64,000 nucleotides of DNA, from positions 1 to 64,000 of the forward strand of contig CANNVE010000005.1 of the NCBI GenBank assembly GCA_947525975.1. The letters are read 5' to 3'. The notes under the pieces were generated by a model. That model saw only the letters and a list, made by a program, of their open reading frames with translations, was not told where the DNA came from and ran no database searches. Every line of letters begins with the position of its first letter. Positions within the stretch are counted from its first letter, which is position 1. Source of the DNA: an uncultured Muribaculaceae bacterium (GTDB lineage: Bacteria; Bacteroidota; Bacteroidia; Bacteroidales; Muribaculaceae). Below are positions 32,443-41,575 of the stretch, one piece after another. A program made the position numbers and the translations under genes.

Positions 32443-34503
32443 ATGAAGAAGTTACCTCTCCCCTTATTGTTGGCTTTGCCTGTCATGGCATTCGCGCAGC
32501 AGGAAGTCACTGCAGATTCCATTCCCGCCACTCTCGAAGACGTGGTGGTCACAGCAGACGCACAGATTGAAACTCCAAAGAAAGTAATGCTCCGGCCTAC
32601 CGGGCTGGAGAAGAAGCACAGCACCAACGGCTATGCTCTGTTGGAAAATATGAATTTGCCGGATTTCATTGTCAATGCTTCGGCAAAGTCTATTTCGACA
32701 GCTGACGGGCGTGATGTCAGGATACTTGTCAATGGCGTCGAGGCAGATCCTGACGAACTCGCCACTCTCGCCGCATCTGAAATTATCCGGATCGACTATC
32801 AGCGCAATCCGGGTGGAAGATACGTAGGGAGTGGTGCGGTGATGAATTTCATCACCGTGCGATATGATTATGGCGGCAACGTCTATCTCTCGGCCGATGA
32901 GGGCCTGGCGCGCCGATACGGCAACTACATAGGCATGGTCAACTACAAGAAAAACGCCTTGACGCTGACAATGACCGCAAACGGCAAGTGGGATAATTTC
33001 TCACAACTGAATAGCGCGGATAACGTGTTTGAGCTTAATGACGGGGTGTTGAATCAATCAATTACGCCTGTCGGCAGCAAGACTCACACAAATTCGCAAT
33101 ACGTCAATTTTAAGTTGGCGCATGCCGCGGATAATCATTCTTTCGATGTTTCTCTCGCGTTGACCAGAAGCGCCAGCCCAAAAAATATCTTGCGGGATAA
33201 TATCGTTTACGCCGGGCTATACGATTTCACCTCTGAAGCCACCCGGCAAAGCCGTGAGCGGGGCCTGCAGCCTATTCTTAAGATGCACTATAATCTTTTT
33301 CTGCCCGGAGGCCATACTATTATGGCGATCGTGACCGCCCGCCACGGACACACCGCCTATCGCAGCAGCTACCAGGAAACTCATGCCGACGAAATTATTA
33401 ACCACACGAAGGAGGACAATGTGTTGGCAAGCGCCACATTGGGATATTTCAAATCTTTCAGCAATGGCCTCAGCTTCGGCATGACTTTAGATGAATACTA
33501 TAACTATTACCATGATGTCTATTCAGGCAGTTTTCAAAGCAAGCAGACATTGAAAAACAATCACGCGATGGCCATGCTCCACATTGACCAAAATCTGCCT
33601 TTCGGATTGTCTTACTATGTCTCTGCCGGTATTGCCGATCTGTATTCCACCATTGGCGGCCACAAAGACAATCAGTTTTCGCCAAAGGCTTTCTATGGTG
33701 CTACATATGCGGTCAATCAGAGACATTCTGTATCGCTTACAGGCAATTACGTGCATAGCATCTACAATCCGTCATACAAAAACGATGCCGTCATCCGCAC
33801 CTCATTCTTCGAGGCAACTATGGGCAATCCTGACTTGAAGCAGTTGAACGCCTTTGAAAACTCTTTGGCCTATAATGGCCGTTTCGGACATTTCGGCCTG
33901 TCGGTAGCATACGACTTCCTGAAATACTTCAAGAATACTTCAAACCGATATTTTGCCGAAGATAATATCATGTATCATCAGCTTGTCAACGACGGAACCT
34001 TCTCATACAACAAACTGACGTTTGGCCTGTCGGTCAATCTCCTTGACAGCAAGTTGCGGCTGAAGGGAAATGCCACTTTCAGCGTCAATCGGTTTGATTC
34101 GGCTTATCGTCCGGCCAAAAGCAATGATTGGAGAGCGGATTTCAGCGCATCGTATATGTTCGGTGATTGGCAGCTGAAGGGCGTTTTTGCGCCTTCTTAC
34201 AATGTGCTTGGCATCGATGGCGCAAAAATCCACAATCCGGCCCAATACGGGCTCTCTTTGGGTTGGCAGCATGGCAACTGGGCCGCTGAATGCTGTGTCG
34301 AGAACTTCCTTGACCGCCGTGTGTCTACCCTGACTAATGCCGATTACGGAGTTTTTAGCAGCGTTTCAAAATCACTTGGCGACCTGAAAGGGCGAAATAT
34401 CAGCGTATCCGTCACATATGCGCTTCCATATGGCCGGAAAACCGATAAAGGGCGCATAGAGACGGAGACTAAAATAAATTCGGCTATCCTCCGCCCGTTC
34501 TGA
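32443..34503 (+). CDS. Outer-membrane TonB-receptor-like beta-barrel protein
   Basis: 686 residues from ATG 32443 with a signal peptide (MKKLPLPLLLALPVMAFA). Residues 25-150 form a plug-like domain (LEDVVVTADAQIE, VRILVNGVEADPDELATL, IRIDYQRNPGGRYVGSGAV), then a long barrel with alternating aromatic strands. The usual N-terminal carboxypeptidase-like domain of SusC proteins is missing. It ends ILRPF, with the terminal Phe expected of BAM substrates. It probably works with the upstream regulator. Ligand unknown. Confidence 0.8.
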   Translation: MKKLPLPLLLALPVMAFAQQEVTADSIPATLEDVVVTADAQIETPKKVMLRPTGLEKKHSTNGYALLENMNLPDFIVNASAKSISTADGRDVRILVNGVEADPDELATLAASEIIRIDYQRNPGGRYVGSGAVMNFITVRYDYGGNVYLSADEGLARRYGNYIGMVNYKKNALTLTMTANGKWDNFSQLNSADNVFELNDGVLNQSITPVGSKTHTNSQYVNFKLAHAADNHSFDVSLALTRSASPKNILRDNIVYAGLYDFTSEATRQSRERGLQPILKMHYNLFLPGGHTIMAIVTARHGHTAYRSSYQETHADEIINHTKEDNVLASATLGYFKSFSNGLSFGMTLDEYYNYYHDVYSGSFQSKQTLKNNHAMAMLHIDQNLPFGLSYYVSAGIADLYSTIGGHKDNQFSPKAFYGATYAVNQRHSVSLTGNYVHSIYNPSYKNDAVIRTSFFEATMGNPDLKQLNAFENSLAYNGRFGHFGLSVAYDFLKYFKNTSNRYFAEDNIMYHQLVNDGTFSYNKLTFGLSVNLLDSKLRLKGNATFSVNRFDSAYRPAKSNDWRADFSASYMFGDWQLKGVFAPSYNVLGIDGAKIHNPAQYGLSLGWQHGNWAAECCVENFLDRRVSTLTNADYGVFSSVSKSLGDLKGRNISVSVTYALPYGRKTDKGRIETETKINSAILRPF

Positions 34504-34521
34504 CCATCAAATCTGATGGCA

Positions 34522-35418
34522 TCATGTTTGCGAGGGCGTCTCTTGGCTTTCGGCGGTGTTCTCGCGGGGCTTGTGCACACGCTCCATCACTATCTGGTAG
34601 TTGTTGATCACGGCCCCCGTGACGAGATTGAGCAGGAGGAATACCGAGATCACAAACCATGTGATGTGGAATGTGTTGATGATGAGCGGCGGAGTCTTGA
34701 TCACGCCCAGTTCGTAGGCCGTGATGTGGTTGTATCGCAGATCGGTCCAGTCTTCGCCGGTGACTTCTCGGAAGAGGGTGAACATAGCTTCTCCGAGCGT
34801 GCCGAACGGGTCGGGCGAGTTTGCCGGGGAATTGGGGGCGATCTCCATCAGCTTCTTGTATCTTTCAAGCTCCTCGCCTTGCAATGTGGCGGGGTCGGGC
34901 AGCCTGAACATGCACACGCCTATTATCGAGAACAGATAGATGAAGATGCCGAAAAGCATCACGTTGTAGAACATCGCCGTGGTCGACTTGATAAGCACGG
35001 CGATTATGACCTTGATCTCTTTGGCGGCTCTGAGCAGGCGAAGCACCCTGAGCACCCTGAGCACCCTGAGGGCCATCATGGCCGTGCTCCCCTCGAAGAG
35101 ATTTTCGGGGATGTATCCGATTATGACGAGCGACAAGTCGAAGAGATTCCACCCGTCGGAGAAAAAATCCTTTGCCGAGGGCGAAGCCACATAGCGCATC
35201 AGAATTTCGATCGAAAAGATGGCGAGAATAAATAGCTGTACTGTAGCTATGGCATCAGAATGGAGGTATGTCTCGACTCCGATCAGCAGGGAGTTGATCA
35301 GAATTATCGCCGTAATTCCGATTTCAAAGACTTGGCTTTCGATCACACGTTTTGACAATGAACCGAGAGTCGATAGATTTTGTGGCCTGATGGCGGCGGT
35401 ATCGTTTGATTCGTTCAT
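34522..35418 (-). CDS. Voltage-gated-type cation channel (Ion_trans)
   Basis: 298 residues from ATG 35418 (MNESNDTAAIRPQ). A longer start at 35475 falls at the predicted transcription start and is unlikely. Helices S1-S4 are visible; S4 is RVLRVLRVLRLLRAAKE with Arg at every third position. S5, a pore loop with LFREVTGEDWTDL, and S6 (ITWFVISVFLLLNLVTGAVI) follow. The TxEDW filter resembles eukaryotic Nav/Cav domains and bacterial single-domain sodium channels (TLESW). It would act as a tetramer in the inner membrane. It is expressed alone. Confidence 0.88.
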   Translation of the reverse strand: MNESNDTAAIRPQNLSTLGSLSKRVIESQVFEIGITAIILINSLLIGVETYLHSDAIATVQLFILAIFSIEILMRYVASPSAKDFFSDGWNLFDLSLVIIGYIPENLFEGSTAMMALRVLRVLRVLRLLRAAKEIKVIIAVLIKSTTAMFYNVMLFGIFIYLFSIIGVCMFRLPDPATLQGEELERYKKLMEIAPNSPANSPDPFGTLGEAMFTLFREVTGEDWTDLRYNHITAYELGVIKTPPLIINTFHITWFVISVFLLLNLVTGAVINNYQIVMERVHKPRENTAESQETPSQT

Positions 35419-35476
35419 AGTGATGATAGATTTTGGTTGATGCAAACCTTCGCTTTTTAGTGCGTGGATGATCATA

Positions 35477-35508
35477 CAAAATTACGAACAATTATGTAAT
35501 TTTCCAAT
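35477..35508 (-). promoter_or_regulatory. Promoter of the ion channel gene
   Basis: Minus strand: ATTG (35505-35508), 20-bp spacer, TAATTTTG (35477-35484). Confidence 0.7.
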
Positions 35509-35668
35509 TCTTTCGCAAAAGAAAATAGAAATATAATAGGAGGAGGCCGTCTGACAATGTGTGGACTGCCTTTGCTTACATATTTTTGTAAATATGGATA
35601 AGAATAAGGTTTGAAATAGATGTTAATCCATAGATTTTTGCAGTGACAGGAACATAAGAAAAAATCCC

Positions 35669-35706
35669 TTATTTCACCTTTAAGTGAAATAATTGTCGTA
35701 TATTTG
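35669..35706 (+). promoter_or_regulatory. Toxin-antitoxin promoter with palindromic operator
   Basis: Perfect inverted repeat TTATTTCAC / GTGAAATAA (35669-35692) just upstream of TATATTTG (35699-35706). It is the expected autoregulatory site for the XRE antitoxin. The rest of 35419-35735 holds nothing else recognised. Confidence 0.65.
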
Positions 35707-35735
35707 CGTTATAGTATTATATAAGCAATTGTAGT

Positions 35736-36206
35736 ATGAGTGAAGTTGAATTATATCTGATACAAGAGGGAGATAACTGTACTATTTACACGTTGCAGTT
35801 TCTCCGAGATACAGAGAGTGAGTTTGAGAAATTTGTTTCAAAATTTATCGACAATGTCGAGTACAATGAGGATTATACTCGTATAGCGGCGTTCATCAGC
35901 CGTATCGCTCGGAACGGTGCGCTGGAGCGTTATTTCCGTCCGGAGGGAAAGATGTCAGATTCGGTGGTGGCATTGCCTGTGACATCATCCAAGCTTAGAC
36001 TATACTGTTTGCGTTTGTCTGATAAGATTCTTATTCTTGGTAATGGTGGTGTAAAATCAACACGTACCTATGATGAGGATGCTTCGTTAAAAGGTTATGT
36101 GATGACATTGCAAAAATTTGAAAAATTATTAACTGATGGTGTGAAAGACGGTTCAGTCACTATAACCGAAACATCAATTGAAACTGATAACATTTTTGAG
36201 ATATGA
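35736..36206 (+). CDS. RelE/HigB-like toxin candidate
   Basis: 156 residues. RIARNGALERYFRPEG then LRLYCLRLSDKILILGNGG matches the Bacteroidetes HigB-like pattern (basic helix, then two beta strands), though the family is divergent and catalytic residues cannot be named safely. The toxin precedes the antitoxin, as in HigBA. Its stop overlaps the antitoxin ATG (ATGA, 36203-36206). Base composition is AT-rich relative to neighbours, suggesting transfer. Confidence 0.65.
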   Translation: MSEVELYLIQEGDNCTIYTLQFLRDTESEFEKFVSKFIDNVEYNEDYTRIAAFISRIARNGALERYFRPEGKMSDSVVALPVTSSKLRLYCLRLSDKILILGNGGVKSTRTYDEDASLKGYVMTLQKFEKLLTDGVKDGSVTITETSIETDNIFEI

Positions 36207-36469
36207 AACGTACGGCTAAGACTCTTGATGAAATGTTGGGTACGATACCCGAAGCGGTAAAGAATGAGGTTGATCTTTCCTTTCAAATCTCTGACCGCAT
36301 TGATGAGCTGATGCATCAGCGAGGTTTGACAAAGAAACAGTTTGCTGACGCTATCGGTCGCAGACCGAGCGAGATTACAAAATGGTTGAGTGGTCAGCAT
36401 AACTTCACAATTTCCACGCTCGGAATGCTATCTGCATTCTTCGGGCAGCCAATAGTGACCGTCGGTTAA
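36203..36469 (+). CDS. XRE-family antitoxin (HigA-like)
   Basis: 88 residues. HTH of the Cro/C1 type (MHQRGLTKKQFADAIGRRPS, EITKWLSGQHNFTISTLGML) in residues 35-85 with a helical N-terminus for toxin binding. Overlaps the toxin gene by 4 bp. Probably represses the pair from the palindrome at 35669-35692. Confidence 0.82.
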   Translation: MKRTAKTLDEMLGTIPEAVKNEVDLSFQISDRIDELMHQRGLTKKQFADAIGRRPSEITKWLSGQHNFTISTLGMLSAFFGQPIVTVG

Positions 36470-36480
36470 AGTTTGATTGC

Positions 36481-36549
36481 TGTTTGCATAATAAAAGTGT
36501 TCCTACCCGATCTACAAGTTAGGGTAAGAACACTTTTATTATGCAAACA
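36481..36549. terminator. Long bidirectional terminator
   Basis: 22-bp perfect stem (arms 36481-36502 and 36528-36549, TGTTTGCATAATAAAAGTGT...), with CTACCC/GGGTAA-like pairing inside. It separates the convergent antitoxin and bactofilin-like genes. Confidence 0.85.
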
Positions 36550-36558
36550 GACGTGGAA

Positions 36559-37512
36559 TCAGTTGGTCAGCTCTGTTAGTGAGAAGTGGCCGTCCATGGG
36601 CTGCACGGCGATCTTTCCGTTGAGTATGCCGAAGAAGAATTCGCTCAGGGCCTCGGGTGTGAGCTTTGTCTGGCCGTCTGACATGTTGTATGTGCGCAGC
36701 AGCTGCGGGCCGAGGGCGGCGGCTGTGAGCAGAAAATGATTCTGGAACTTGTCTGTGTCGATGAGGTCGGCGGCGAGCACTTTGCCCACCACGGTGTAGC
36801 TGCGGAGGGCTTTGTTGACCTCGCCGTCGGTCAGATGCGCGCGAAGCTCGTCGTCCTTCAGGTTCACCTTGATTTTTCCGGATTCGGGGCTTTGCTCCTT
36901 GCCCTGGTAGAGGGCGCCGAGGTCGGCGAGCGAGTAGTTGTATAGCGAGGCGAGGGGAGCGGCGTTGATGGGCTCTATCGAGAATGCGCTGGGCAGGAGG
37001 ATGCCGTTGTCGCCGGTTATCGACACCATGGGCGCGTTGAACGTGCCCACAAGGCAACCGTCAAGGTTTAGCTCCTGGGTGGCGAAAACTCCACCGATCA
37101 CCACGCAGTTTTTAAGCGTGATTTCATCGGCGTAGATGCTGCCGCTGACAAAAGCGTTGTAGAGCACCACGGATTTGGCGTTGATGTCGCTGCCGAATGA
37201 CAGCGATGCCTTGGCGGCGCGCGACACTATTGACCCGGCGCTTGCCACGGCTTTCACAAACCTTGCGTTGCCCGAATAGTCGGTGTCGGCGTAGAGCTCA
37301 TTTTGCACGTATGTGGCTCCTTGTATTTCAAGGTTGCCAGCCTGAAGGGTCAGCGTATGCGCGAACACCGAACCTTGCACTATGGTTTCGCCCTTGACGA
37401 CAATGCTGCGGGCCAGTTCGGCGGCCTTTTGGGGGAGTATGCCCGATGTCACGAGATTGTCTTGCAGGAAGAGCAGGTTATCGTTGAATTTTATTTCTTT
37501 GAGTTCTTTCAT
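36559..37512 (-). CDS. Bactofilin-like beta-helix protein, last gene of a four-gene operon
   Basis: 317 residues. Residues 35-170 repeat short beta-strand units (SIVVKGETIVQGSVFAHTLT, AGNLEIQGATYVQNELYA, NAKSVVLYNAFVSGSIYADE), as in polymer-forming bactofilin-type right-handed helices. The C-terminal 130 residues are a helical domain not usual for bactofilins. No signal peptide. Placed 49 bp after a coiled-coil gene on the same strand; likely cytoplasmic scaffold partner of the upstream proteins. Family call is by pattern only. Confidence 0.6.
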   Translation of the reverse strand: MKELKEIKFNDNLLFLQDNLVTSGILPQKAAELARSIVVKGETIVQGSVFAHTLTLQAGNLEIQGATYVQNELYADTDYSGNARFVKAVASAGSIVSRAAKASLSFGSDINAKSVVLYNAFVSGSIYADEITLKNCVVIGGVFATQELNLDGCLVGTFNAPMVSITGDNGILLPSAFSIEPINAAPLASLYNYSLADLGALYQGKEQSPESGKIKVNLKDDELRAHLTDGEVNKALRSYTVVGKVLAADLIDTDKFQNHFLLTAAALGPQLLRTYNMSDGQTKLTPEALSEFFFGILNGKIAVQPMDGHFSLTELTN

Positions 37513-37561
37513 TTTTGTTTTTCAGTCGGTTGTTAGCATTAAAAGCATCTGATGCCGGAGG

Positions 37562-38584
37562 TTAATTCTGGTAGTTGAACGCCCGTCCGGCATCGGCGTT
37601 GAACAGGCGCCTGGCCATGTCTCTCACCCTTGTGTCGTGGGGCGATGAGCCGTTAGCGTTTTCCGAGAGGTTTTCTTCGAAATGCTGGTTGATGGCGGTC
37701 ATCTTCTCGTCAGTCAGCCTCTGCCATGGATATTGCTGCAGCCTGCGGTCGGTGTCATCTTTCGCGTATTGCATGATGGCTTCGGGCACATAGGTGTTGC
37801 GGTCGATGCTTTGGCTTGGGGAGACTTTCTGTATGTGGATCACCGGGGCGTACTTCACCTGTCGGCCTGTCGACGGCACTGTGCATTTCTGCAGCAGGGC
37901 GTCAGTCTTGGCCTGCTCCTGCAGGTATGCGTCGATGCGGCCTATGGTGCCTTCGGCCAGGCTTTTTGATCTGGCGGCGGCCAATAGCGCTGTGGCTTTT
38001 GCCTCTTCGAGGCTTGTCACTGTGGCTTCGCCCACGAGTTCGCTGCCCAGCATCGGCAGCGTGTATTTCTCGGTGTGGCGGCGCAGGTCGAACGCATGCT
38101 TGTCGAGCATGTATATGCGGTTTTCGAGCTCGCGGTTGAGGTCGGTGAATGTCTTTGTGTATCGCGATGTGATGCGGTCATAGTCTACCTGCATCTGTCG
38201 GCGCTTGTCGGCGCACCTCTTGGCCAGTTCGCTCAGGTGAGATATGGTTGCGTCTACCTCCGACTTCAGCGCCGATATCTGCTGGGAAATCTCGGAGCGC
38301 ACAGTCTTGAAGAATCCGTCTACGATTGATTTTCCCACCTTCTTGGCGTTGCTGTGCAGCGAGGCCACCTGAGCTACCTCTGTGGCGGCTATGGCTCCGG
38401 TGAGGAGATTGACGTTCTGGTTGCATTTATGCACCTGATTGTCAAAGGGATCGGTCTCTACGTGGATGTTGACCTCCACAACTTCCGATACCTCTCCGGA
38501 GATATTTACCGATTTGCCGTCAACAGTGACATTTCTTGAGTATGGTATTGTCACCGTCTTGTGAAATGTGCGGGTATAGCTCAT
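37562..38584 (-). CDS. Coiled-coil protein B of the operon
   Basis: 340 residues from ATG 38584 (MSYTRTFHKTV); its ATG overlaps the stop of the upstream gene (ATGA 38581-38584). A short beta N-terminus (KTVTIPYSRNVTVDGKSVNI) is followed by a long helical region. Residues 75-175 are clearly paralogous to the upstream gene's middle: ISQQISALKSEVDATISHLS versus ISQKIAKLTSDVDSWVMKLS, and RYTKTFTDLNRELENRIYML versus RYTKLFNRLNRNLIDRIYAL. No known family. The two paralogues likely form a hetero-oligomer. Confidence 0.7.
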   Translation of the reverse strand: MSYTRTFHKTVTIPYSRNVTVDGKSVNISGEVSEVVEVNIHVETDPFDNQVHKCNQNVNLLTGAIAATEVAQVASLHSNAKKVGKSIVDGFFKTVRSEISQQISALKSEVDATISHLSELAKRCADKRRQMQVDYDRITSRYTKTFTDLNRELENRIYMLDKHAFDLRRHTEKYTLPMLGSELVGEATVTSLEEAKATALLAAARSKSLAEGTIGRIDAYLQEQAKTDALLQKCTVPSTGRQVKYAPVIHIQKVSPSQSIDRNTYVPEAIMQYAKDDTDRRLQQYPWQRLTDEKMTAINQHFEENLSENANGSSPHDTRVRDMARRLFNADAGRAFNYQN

Positions 38585-39498
38585 GACTGTGTGGGGCTGA
38601 GTGATTGGAATGCAGTGGCAGTGAAGAGCTGATAGGCGGTGCGCTTCACGCGGTCGGAAGCCGACGATGAGGCGAGCATGCCGTTGAAGTCCCCGACGAG
38701 GTCCTGAGAAGCAAACTGCGGGGCTGTCCATTCCATAAGTTTCTGCGCGCGGCGTATCTGCTCGGCATGGGCGGCCGGCACAAGGTCTTCGTCAGAGAAT
38801 ACCTTGGTGACTTTTGAGCCGGAGTTGTCGAAGTTCATCTCCATGATCATCACCGGGGCCATCACGCTGCGGCTGTCGGCCTTCAGGGGCTTGGGCAGGA
38901 GTATGCGTGCCGTGAGGGCATCCTGCTCGGCCAAGGCCCTCAGGTATGAGTCCATGGCGCGGATTGCTCTGCGGCTGTCGTGCTTCAGGCTTGACATCAG
39001 CAGTCTCTGCGAGGTGGTTAGCGCCTCTTTCTGCATCGTTGGCACCGTGGCTGTGAGCTGCGACGGGCGGTTGCTTTCGCGATCCATCTCCTTGCCGGCA
39101 AAGTCGATCACAGGCTTGTCGAGAGCGTAGATGCGGTCGATGAGGTTGCGGTTGAGGCGGTTGAAGAGCTTAGTGTATCGGGCCGTGAGCATAAGGTAGT
39201 CGCGCTCCATACGCGAGCGTATCTCGGCCAGTTGGCGGCGCTGCTGGCTCAGTTTCATCACCCAAGAGTCGACATCGCTCGTGAGCTTGGCTATCTTCTG
39301 CGATATCTGTGAGTGGATTAGGGAGTAAAATCCTCGGTTGACGTTCGATACTATGTGGTCTGCGGCATCAGACTCAGCCTTAAGCACGGCGGCTTTCATG
39401 GCCACTACGGCGGCTGTGGTGCCTGTGACGTGGTTTGACACTGAGCTGAGCTCGCTGGCCATCGGCTGAGTGTCGACTACGCAATCTATTCTTGCCAT
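38581..39498 (-). CDS. Coiled-coil protein A of the operon
   Basis: 305 residues, paralogue of the downstream 340-residue protein in its central coiled coil (about residues 30-135). No signal peptide or membrane helix. A Ser/Ala-rich C-terminus (GMLASSSASDRVKRTAYQLF) also resembles the paralogue's end (RVRDMARRLFNAD). It starts 33 bp after the membrane-anchored protein's stop codon. Confidence 0.7.
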   Translation of the reverse strand: MARIDCVVDTQPMASELSSVSNHVTGTTAAVVAMKAAVLKAESDAADHIVSNVNRGFYSLIHSQISQKIAKLTSDVDSWVMKLSQQRRQLAEIRSRMERDYLMLTARYTKLFNRLNRNLIDRIYALDKPVIDFAGKEMDRESNRPSQLTATVPTMQKEALTTSQRLLMSSLKHDSRRAIRAMDSYLRALAEQDALTARILLPKPLKADSRSVMAPVMIMEMNFDNSGSKVTKVFSDEDLVPAAHAEQIRRAQKLMEWTAPQFASQDLVGDFNGMLASSSASDRVKRTAYQLFTATAFQSLSPTQS

Positions 39499-39531
39499 AA
39501 TTGATAAGCTGATTATAGGTTGGTATTATGG

Positions 39532-41355
39532 CTATTTTGCCAGCACTTCGGCTGCGAGGCCAGGGAGGTCGATGCTGCTGTGCTCGTATGCCTTGTCGGC
39601 GAGGGCGGGCTCGGGCGGGAGCTCGGCTTTCTTGGCGAAGTATGGGTTGACAGAAGCCAGGTTGCGGCGGCGCGCGTCGAGCTGGTCCACTTCGGCTGTG
39701 GCCACGGCGGCCTCGTTGGCGTATCCGTCGCGCAGCTTGGCGTCATAGAACTCTACATGGCCGAATTCCTCGGCGCGGCGGTCGATGTCGTCCTTGAGCT
39801 CCATCATGAAATTCTCGAATTCGAGCTGGGCAGCCTGGAATTCCTCGCTTTGCTTTGCGAAAGCGTCCATGTTCTCCGACGATGCGCTGATGGCGTTGAC
39901 CACGGTGGAGTCAAGCTCTCCGTCGCTTTGCTTCATAGAGTCCTCGGTGCGCTGCATCGACACCAGGGTGGTGTAGGCAGCCACGTAGTTGCGCAGGGCT
40001 TCCTGCATCAGGTTGATGATATCGGCGCTTTCGGCGTGGTTTGAGCGGTAGAAAGCCTCGGTATCCTGATGCCAGCGGTTGAGGTATTCGATCTTCTGGT
40101 CTTGTATGTGATTGTAGATTTTGAGGCGCTCGATGCGGTTTTCCATCATCAGGCTCTGCACCACGGGTGCTACGATATCTTCAAATATCTGGTGTACGGC
40201 GAAGGGCGATCCGGTGGTGCTTCCGTCTTCGGCCACCCATGAGCCGGTGAGCGGATCGAGCTTCACTCGCGAGCTCTGTTTGAGGTTGAAGGGGTCGTAG
40301 CCCTGTGCATTGTCGGAATAGTCGAATTTCTCCTGGCGTATGCGCTCTATCTCCTCCCGCTCGAGCACGGGCGAATAGTGGTTGTACGGAGCCTTGAGTA
40401 TGTTGAAGAGGAGGGCGTTGCTTTCGTCCATCATCTTGTCGACAGAGGCTTCCTTCAGGTTTGAGAGCGCGTCGACCGATGTGGCGAGGGTGCCGATAAG
40501 CGAGCGGAGCACATCTTCAAACTGCAGAGCCTTTGCGGCGAATGAGTCCTTCAGGCGGTTGAGCTCTTTGAATTTGTCGATGCTCGAAGCATAGCGCTCG
40601 CGGTCGAAAACTTCGATCACGGGAGCCGATTCGGGCAGCTGGTCGGTAGCGAATTCCTCTACGTGGCGCAGGTAGTCGCTGCCGTCGGCCACGAGCGGGA
40701 GCGATACTGACGATACGTCGACGTCCTGCATGCAGTGCGACACGGTGCGCAGGGCATTCTCCATCGCGCCCATGTAGTCGTAGACTTGCACCTGCTGTAT
40801 AGATGACGAGTACTCGGAGGTGTCTACGGCCTCCACCTTTTCGTCGGTCTCTACGAGCGGCGCTTCGGCTCCGAGCTCGTCAAGGCGTCCGATGGTCTCC
40901 ACCAGCAGGTCGGGCTTGCGCGACATCTGCACCTTCACCTGCGATTCGCCCACCTGGCCGGTGAGGTCAACCATGAAGCTGCGGTCGTTGTATTTTATCT
41001 CTTCGGCAACCGGCACATAGGCCACGCCGAGCTTGGTGACTCCGTATCCGCGGAATATATTGTCATATTCGTTTTTGAGCGCGCCAATCTGTTCATCGAT
41101 CTCCTCGATGCGCTTCTTCATCTGGTTTTTCTTGATGAAATACATGAAGAACAGGATTATGGTGAGGAACCATAGCCAGAGGCTCGACATTTTGTTTTCG
41201 ATTTCGGCGCGTTCGTCCTGCAGGGCCTGGGCCTGCTGCTCGATGCGCTCCTCTTCGGTCACGATCCTTTCAGCGGCATCGATGTAGTAGTCATAGAGGA
41301 TCTTTGCCTGATCCTGCTCTACACCGCTGCTGTTTTTAAACACTTTTCCTTTCAT
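39532..41355 (-). CDS. Membrane-anchored coiled-coil protein, first gene of the operon
   Basis: 607 residues, unknown family. A coiled coil (about 25-56, EEERIEQQAQALQDERAEIE) leads into one membrane helix (about 59-75, LWLWFLTIILFFMYFI) and a second coiled coil (76-98, KKRIEEIDEQIGALKNEY). The remaining 500 residues are acidic and helical, probably cytoplasmic given the Lys after the helix. No enzymatic motif. It anchors the presumed complex of two coiled-coil paralogues and a bactofilin-like protein. No clear promoter was seen in 41356-41575, which holds no gene. Confidence 0.7.
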   Translation of the reverse strand: MKGKVFKNSSGVEQDQAKILYDYYIDAAERIVTEEERIEQQAQALQDERAEIENKMSSLWLWFLTIILFFMYFIKKNQMKKRIEEIDEQIGALKNEYDNIFRGYGVTKLGVAYVPVAEEIKYNDRSFMVDLTGQVGESQVKVQMSRKPDLLVETIGRLDELGAEAPLVETDEKVEAVDTSEYSSSIQQVQVYDYMGAMENALRTVSHCMQDVDVSSVSLPLVADGSDYLRHVEEFATDQLPESAPVIEVFDRERYASSIDKFKELNRLKDSFAAKALQFEDVLRSLIGTLATSVDALSNLKEASVDKMMDESNALLFNILKAPYNHYSPVLEREEIERIRQEKFDYSDNAQGYDPFNLKQSSRVKLDPLTGSWVAEDGSTTGSPFAVHQIFEDIVAPVVQSLMMENRIERLKIYNHIQDQKIEYLNRWHQDTEAFYRSNHAESADIINLMQEALRNYVAAYTTLVSMQRTEDSMKQSDGELDSTVVNAISASSENMDAFAKQSEEFQAAQLEFENFMMELKDDIDRRAEEFGHVEFYDAKLRDGYANEAAVATAEVDQLDARRRNLASVNPYFAKKAELPPEPALADKAYEHSSIDLPGLAAEVLAK

Positions 41356-41575
41356 TGCGGTATTAATTGTTTTTGATTAGGGTTCTTAGTGAATTAGGGT
41401 GAGTCTGTGCTGTGTATGTATGTCTTCGGCATAGGTCGGCTGCCTGAAGGTGTGGGTATGAGAAATCTAAGTTGCTGTTTCGCGGTCGGTGATTGTATGG
41501 ATGGTTTTAGATTAGGCTGTGTTTTTTTATTATTTCAGGCGGTTGCCTTGTAGATTGGTGGAGCGCGGAAACCGT

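Noticed and set aside
34516-35235. Plus-strand open frame (239 codons) opposite the ion channel
   Set aside because: It mirrors the S4 and pore segments of a clear channel gene; composition (many His, Glu, Gly, Asp) is typical of an antisense shadow.
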